Assembly: GCA_025766275.1 (NCBI GenBank)
Contig: JAFKAC010000020.1
Location: 434,001-498,000, forward strand
Source of the DNA: Lactarius indigo
Lineage: Eukaryota; Basidiomycota; Agaricomycetes; Russulales; Russulaceae
Reading direction: 5' to 3'
DNA: 64,000 nt
A program made the translations under genes and the position numbers. Shown in pieces: positions 58,996 to 64,000 of the stretch. Within the stretch, counting starts at the first letter, position 1. Every line of letters starts with the position of its first letter. The notes beneath the pieces were generated by a model. It was not told where the DNA came from, ran no database searches, and was given only the letters and a program-made list of their open reading frames with translations.

Positions 58996-59666
58996 TTGAC
59001 CTACTCTAACTCGCTTGGATGGGTATCCTTACCCCTCTCTGCTGGTAAGGGTTTCGACTGGTACAGGTAAGGGTACGAAAAAAATACTTGCGGGTTATCC
59101 AGACCACACGATAGTAAGAGTAAGCGCCCTATAGGCACCGGTGCACAAAAATCTGCGAAGAGTCGACTATACCCCCCCTATCCCCCTAACCCGGGTATGG
59201 GTGCTTAAAATCCCGCGAGCCCCTTGAAATGAGCAGTCGCGATGTCTGTACAAACACTGGATGAAGGGCCAGATAGCCCTGCCTAGTTTGGAGAGGATCA
59301 CGTGGCACCAGTACCTGGCGTGCCAATGCTGTGTCATGAAGTCTATGTCTAGATTCTTGACTTCAAGAGCCATTGAGTCACAATGTCTTGATATCAGGTG
59401 TTGTGTCAAATGTATTCCTGGTGATTTACTTGATATTATGTGAATAATATTGAAAATATACCTCACAATGTCTTTATGATGGATGGTTTACACTCATTGT
59501 GAATTACATTAATGAATACATGCAAATCATATGACTGGATACATTGTAAATGCCATTATCACATATTGTGTGCTCTCATTCTCAATTTATTGTAGATTAC
59601 CATTGTAAATGGAATTACAGTATTTTATGTGCTTAATTTGTAAGCATTTTTGAAAAAAGATTTTAA
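58996..59666. other. Region between minisatellite and retrotransposon, no gene
   Basis: Mostly AT-rich from 59400, with no supported coding frame. It adjoins the broken 3' end of the Ty3/Gypsy element. Confidence 0.5.
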
Positions 59667-60038
59667 TTAAATCAGCATGAAAACTGACTCAAAATCCTGA
59701 AATGCCCGCAGTGTATCACTGATAACACGCGAAGGGAGTCCAAATTGTGGAAAGACGTGGGACACATACAGAGTGGCTGTTCCTTCCGTGCTTATCTCCT
59801 CATGACAAGGGATGAAGATGGCGGCTTTGGTGCAATTGTGATCTGTTACAGTTAGGATGGAGTCATAGCCGCGGGATGTGGGGAGTTTGGTGATAAAGTC
59901 CACTGCAATAGTCTCAAATGGCAAGGCTTCTGGCTTGGGATAGATGGGTTGCAGAGGCGCTCGAATGGGGCGGAGGTTGACTTTGTGTTGTTGGCATTCC
60001 ATGCATCCCTTTACGTAGTCCGTGATGTCATTCTTCAT
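59667..60038 (-). pseudogene. Integrase, truncated
   Basis: It carries the zinc-binding CMEC pair, then PFETIAVDFITKLPTSRGYD with the first catalytic Asp and LPSRVISD with the second. It departs from the family pattern immediately afterwards and stops. The catalytic Glu and the C-terminal domain are absent. Confidence 0.85.
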
Positions 60039-60311
60039 CTGTGGTCACCAGTAATGTCGTTCTGTCAGTTGGAGGGTGTGTTTGATGCCTGGATGACCGT
60101 ATACTGGAGAGTCGTGATGAGCTGCAATAATGGTGCGTTTGTCATGGATGCCGCCAGTGACCACTCAGCGTCCATCTTTATACCATGTTCCCTCAATGTC
60201 TTTTAGTTTGTGCGCCTCAACCCAAGGCTTCAACTTAGCTGTGTCCTGTTCGTAAATGGGGTGTTCAGGAGTCATTTCTACTGGTAGAATTTCCAGTCTT
60301 CCGTGGGGATT

Positions 60312-60767
60312 TCATGGTTCTTCCAGAGTATTGGCGCGTATGAAGACACTTTCTGGTAATACTGTTATCCCTTCGTTGTCATGTTCCCCTTGGTTGTAGT
60401 CTGGTCTTTGTGACAGTGCGTTGGCGCATCCGTTGGAAGTTCCTTTGATGTGGTGAATTTCAAAGTCGTACTCAGAAAGTTTGAGTACTTCCTGGGCAAT
60501 GTGTCTGCTGATCTTCTGTGGCGACTTCCAGTATTGTAGGTTGAGATGGTCGGAGAAGACCTTGATTTTGTGGGGGGAGCCTGCTAAGAGAGGCCTCCAA
60601 TGGCAGAAAGCTTTGACAATCACCAGGAGTTCGAGGTCATAGATGTCATAATTCCGTTCTGCTTCATTGAGAGTGGATGAGTAATAACCAATGGGGTGTT
60701 GTTTGCCATCTCTTTTGCGCTGAAGGAGGACCACTCTGGTTGCAAAACCCGATGTGTCGACCTCCAA
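60312..60767 (-). pseudogene. RNase H domain
   Basis: A separate 151-codon frame with EVDTSGFATRVVLLQ, PIGYYSSTLNEAERNYDIYD, ELLVIVKAFCHWR and FSDHLNLQYW, the Ty3/Gypsy RNase H pattern. It is separated from RT by at least one stop. Confidence 0.85.
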
Positions 60768-60923
60768 CTCAAATTGTTGAGTGAGATCAGGATGCGCTAG
60801 GACAGGTTCACTGGTGACAAGGGTTTTGAGGTCTTGAAAAGCTTTTTCTTCTTCGGTTCCCCAATGCCATTTGGTGTCTTTTCACATGAGTTTGTTAAGT
60901 GGTCGTGCCTTGGTTGCGAAGCC

Positions 60924-61853
60924 TCATATAAAAGGTCGATAAAAATTGCAAAATCCAAGAAAAGAGTGGACATCCTTAACTTTGGTTGGCGTAGGCCAGT
61001 CCTTGATGCCAGAAATTTTGACAGGGTCCATGCATGTCACCCCCTTTTCAAGGATTACCCCCAGGTAATCCATGCACGGGGAGTGGAAGAGGCATTTTTC
61101 AAGTTTGTAATAGAGATCGTGCTCCGCAGATACGTGGAGGACATCTTTGACTGCTTCAATGTGATCATTTAGCAAATGTTTGAGTCCAGTAGCAATGCCA
61201 ATGTCGTCCATGTAGACTCTGATAACTGTTCCATGTGCTTCATGTTTTGCCATGATATCCCTAAATATGAAGTTCATCATGGTCTGGAATGTTGTGGGGG
61301 AGTTGGTTAGGCTGAAAAACATCACCACAGGCTCGAATAGTCCGTATTGCATCTTAAATGCCGCTTTCTCTTCATCTCCTTCCTTGATGCGTACATTGTT
61401 ATACCCCCACCTGATGTCAAGCTTGGTGTAAATGTGGGCATTGCTTAGATCTGTGATAAGGTCAGAAATGAGAGGAAGGGGGTATTGATTGCGAATGGTG
61501 ACTGTGTTGATCTTCTGGTAGTCTTGTACCGGCCGTAGTTTTCCATCCTTCTTTTTGATGAAGAAGAAAGATGATGCATACGGGGATTTGGAAGGCCTTA
61601 TATACCCCTTCTTTAGCTGTTCGTCTATCCATTCTCGTAACTTCTTGTCTTCCTCTTGAGTCATTGGGTATATTTTACAGTCGATGGCGTCAGCCGTTCC
61701 TGGTTTAAATTCAATCGCATGATCCCAGGGTCTACTGGGAGGAAACCTGTCCAACGCTTCTTCACTGAAGAGGCGTTCAAATTCTCGATATTCAGGAGGT
61801 AACTCAGCTTTAGTGACGTATTGGTGGGCAGCGATGGCAAGATCTGTAGCCAT
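60924..61853 (-). pseudogene. Reverse transcriptase
   Basis: The 309-codon frame has the Gypsy RT landmarks in order: YPMTQEEDKKLREWIDEQ, SPYASSFFFIKKKDGKLRP, YPLPLISDLI, TKLDIRWGYNNVRI and the catalytic box YMDD at about residues 214-217, then DYLGVIL and FLGFCNFYR. It stops at 60924, short of the RNase H, through an in-frame stop. Confidence 0.9.
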
Positions 61854-61889
61854 CGCCCTGACTTGACAGTCCTCTTCAAATTGTTGTCG

Positions 61890-62330
61890 TCATTTGTCGG
61901 TGATGATGCAGGAATGTACGATTTCATACTCGTTGTCCTGTACTGAGGAGGCTGCCACTATGGGTGTGATTCGTTCGATGCAGGGGTTTACTGACCAGAT
62001 GACAATAGGAAGCATTGTTTCGTGTATAGCTGCTTGCGACCATTTGATGTGAGGGTTGTATATGGTGAGCCATGGGTACCCTAATACGACGTCTTCGTCC
62101 CCTATGTCCATGATGAGGAAGCGTATCTCCTTGTTAATTCCTTTAGTTTGTACATCCACGTCAACATAGTGGGTGATACGCCCCAATTTGTTTTCGGTAT
62201 TATCAATATTCCATATCTTCTTTGGGACATCTAGTGGTTTGGTCCCGAACCCCATCCTTTTGACAAAGGAGGGTCTCATGAAGCAGTGGGTTGCTCCTGA
62301 GTCAACTAATGCTCATATGTCGGCCATTGC
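61890..62330 (-). pseudogene. Aspartic protease region
   Basis: The minus strand reads ALVDSGATHCFM near 62300, with the DSG active-site triad of a retropepsin, then IMDIGDEDVVLGYPWL, the usual second protease motif of fungal Gypsy elements. An in-frame TGA lies just upstream of the active site. Confidence 0.8.
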
Positions 62331-62425
62331 ATAACTGGTGCGAATTGATACTGGAACTCTCATTGAACGGTAGCGAGTCATGATTACACTGTTACAATTG
62401 ACTGCCCTCACCCAGGCCAATGGGT

Positions 62426-62705
62426 TCAGGCGTCCTGAAAACCCTCCTTTTTCCACAACTGTTGGAGGATGATATCTTTTACGTCGTCCGATTCTCCAGC
62501 TACTCCGTTGAGCCAATCACTGGCACACTGTTGAGGGGGTACCTCTTGAACCGCCCTGGTAGTGACTTCGGGTTCTTGTTGATGATAGTCGGTATCAATA
62601 TACCGACTAGTTGGTGCTTGGGATTGATAATCCCTTCGTGGTTGTCTGCAGTCACGGGCCATGTGTCTGTCCTTTCCACAATTGTAACAAGTGACTGGCC
62701 TTTGG
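62426..62705 (-). pseudogene. Gag zinc knuckle region
   Basis: The minus strand encodes CYNCGKDRHMARDC, a CX2CX4HX4C nucleocapsid knuckle (about 62655-62696), followed by a Gln/Arg-rich tail. Confidence 0.8.
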
Positions 62706-62746
62706 TTACTATGTCCTCCTCCTCTTTGTAGGAATCCTCCTCGAGG

Positions 62747-63322
62747 TCAGTATGGGGGGTGAGGAGCGAGTATGTCTTCTGCTCCTGTTAATCGCCCTCT
62801 GATGCGATCTGTGGACATGTCCATCGCATTTGGATCTCGTGGGAGGTTCCTGGGTTGCCAGGAGCTTCTTGGTGGTCCTTGCCAAGGGCGTTGTTGTCGC
62901 GCTTGCAATCTTTCTTGCTTCTGTGGCACTCCCTTGTTGATCATGGCCTTGAGATGCATATATTGCTGCTGGCGGGTGGTGGCCACTTCTTTCCACTCGC
63001 GATAGTTTTGTGGGGAGTCGAGGGTGTAGACTTTGGAGTACAAGTTGGTGGGTAATCTGCTTGCGAATAGGTCGAGTGTCTGGGGGTCATCAAGCTGATA
63101 ATGTGCGTGTCGCACTAGTTGTTTGAATTGAGTGCAATACTCATCTAGATTGCCCCCAATCATTTTGAGTCCCTTCTTTAATTCGTATTGGGCTTGCTCT
63201 TGCTCCATTGTGTTTCTGAAGTGTTGCATGAAGCTATGCGTAACTTCGTTCCATAGTCCTTTGCTTGTTCGGGGTATTCCTGCTTGTATTTGGCCATTAA
63301 GCCAGGTAAGCATTGCCAACAC
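62747..63322 (-). pseudogene. Gag, main part
   Basis: A minus-strand frame of 191 codons contains the retrotransposon gag (capsid) pattern: GLWNEVTHSFMQHFRNTMEQ, YELKKGLKM, LDEYCTQFKQLVRHAHYQ and LFASRLPTNLYSKV. It is followed by Arg/Gln-rich sequence. Its first codons directly abut the LTR insertion. Confidence 0.85.
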
Positions 63323-63323
63323 C

Positions 63324-63665
63324 TGTCACGGTACCAGCTGACCGTTCTGTGACTTAGTCAATGGCGAAGGCTCGTTCTTATGCGAGCGAAGTATGCTGAC
63401 TTGGAATGCTCTTAAGCATGCAAGTGAGGAGACAAGTTACTGGATTCAAGACGAAGAGTAGACAAGGAATGTGCTACTCTAAACTACATCTTATATAGTC
63501 GTACATACTGTTGTTTTTTGGGACTGTTTTCTGGTACTTTCACGGACTACAGGTGTGCTGGCAGAACTACAAGATACGTGGCATACAGCTGGCAAGAAGT
63601 CGTAACGCTGGCAATCGATCGCTTGACGTGTCAGTTCGTGACCATGATGTCACATGGGCGTGACA
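63324..63665 (-). mobile_element. Solo LTR (342 bp) inserted in gag
   Basis: The ends are tgtcacg and cgtgaca-type inverted termini (TGTCAC...GTGACA). The element is flanked by perfect 5-bp duplications acacc at 63319-63323 and 63666-63670. A minus-strand TATA-like tatataag near 63495 fits an LTR promoter in that orientation. Removing it and one duplication rejoins gag in frame. It is younger than the host element. Confidence 0.9.
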
Positions 63666-64000
63666 ACACCCATTCACTGACGTTGACACCCTTGATGTAT
63701 GATAAGAAGAGAAGGGCCCGTTGGTATGGTGTGGCCATGATGCCTTCATCTGCGTTCATGCCCCAGTAAACGTGCCATTGAGTAAGGAACGCTTCAACTT
63801 TCGCACGTTCTCTGTTGAATACTGTGGGTGCTTTGCCAGCTAATTTACTATTGGGAGGGGGAACAACGGGACCTGCACCTGGTAATCCTCCTCCAGGGTG
63901 TCCTCCTCCTGGTGGTCCTCCCGGGAATCCTCCAGGGAATCCTCCGAATCCGGGTCCTCTGGGTGGGGGTCCCCCTCCTGGTAAGTCACCAGGGGGTCCT
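63666..64000 (-). pseudogene. Gag, N-terminal part
   Basis: The minus-strand frame opens with Gly/Pro repeats (GGFPGGFPGGPPGGG-like), then reads KAPTVFNRERAKVEAFLTQW, YQRALLFLSYIKG and NVSEW, the standard start of a fungal Gypsy capsid domain. It is interrupted at 63665 by the solo LTR and resumes at 63318. Confidence 0.75.

Larger units (their letters stand above)
59667..64000 (-). mobile_element. Decayed Ty3/Gypsy LTR retrotransposon, truncated
   Basis: Read on the minus strand from the window edge, the order is gag, zinc knuckle, protease, reverse transcriptase, RNase H and integrase, the Ty3/Gypsy order. Frames are separated by stops, and the integrase breaks off at about 59690 without its third catalytic residue. 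The 5' part runs off the window. The gag is split by a solo LTR. No flanking LTRs of this element itself are seen. Confidence 0.9.

Overview
The window looks like nuclear DNA of a filamentous basidiomycete, most likely an Agaricomycete. Genes are split by short introns (about 47-75 bp, GTRNGT...YAG), and the mobile DNA is typical of mushroom genomes: a CMC/Tnp2-type transposase, Plavaka-type transposase fragments and a Ty3/Gypsy element. There are no bacterial operons, rRNAs or convincing tRNAs.

The dominant structure is a very large inverted repeat. Bases 1-27940 reappear, reverse-complemented, at 30096-58153. The two arms flank a single-copy 2155-bp spacer (27941-30095) that holds one intron-rich WD40-type gene. 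Position 1 pairs with 58153, so the left arm runs off the window and the palindrome may be larger than seen here. The arms are nearly identical: the outer 13053 bp (1-13053 against 45101-58153) has no net length change and most mirrored reading frames match exactly. Each arm nevertheless holds about 5 kb that the other lacks. The right arm keeps 40006-45100 (a nearly complete CMC transposase), reduced to 5 bp in the left. The left arm keeps 14909-19850 (a Plavaka fragment, a direct repeat, a small basic ORF and most of a Crinkler-like gene), absent from the right. Both junctions look like deletions, which suggests an ancestral arm of about 33 kb.

Genes carried twice, outer to inner, are: an uncharacterised multi-exon gene (left 916-3541); a partial conserved exon (3911-4312); a four-exon 312-codon gene (5123-6215); a CMC relic (6654-6909); a five-exon 747-codon protein with a Crinkler (CRN)-like N-terminal header and a C-terminal protein kinase (8188-10649); a coiled-coil gene with a C-terminal membrane anchor (11897-12217); a 25-bp minisatellite; fragments of another gene (14109-14490); a kinase-less CRN paralogue (intact only on the left, converted into an in-frame chimera on the right); a second tail-anchored coiled-coil gene (22009-22607); a coiled-coil gene fragment (23969-24751); a MITE-like hairpin; and transposase-linked relics near the inner ends.

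Right of the palindrome, 58390-58870 is a GC-rich minisatellite with a roughly 90-bp unit and 58965-58995 is a perfect hairpin. From 59667 to the window end lies a decayed Ty3/Gypsy element on the minus strand (gag, zinc knuckle, protease, RT, RNase H, truncated integrase). Its gag is split by a 342-bp solo LTR with a 5-bp target duplication.

The most interesting items are the giant palindrome with reciprocal arm-specific losses, the duplicated CRN-header kinase, and the new chimeric reading frame that a deletion made at the second CRN locus. The main caution is that a dikaryon or palindromic assembly error could mimic part of this layout.
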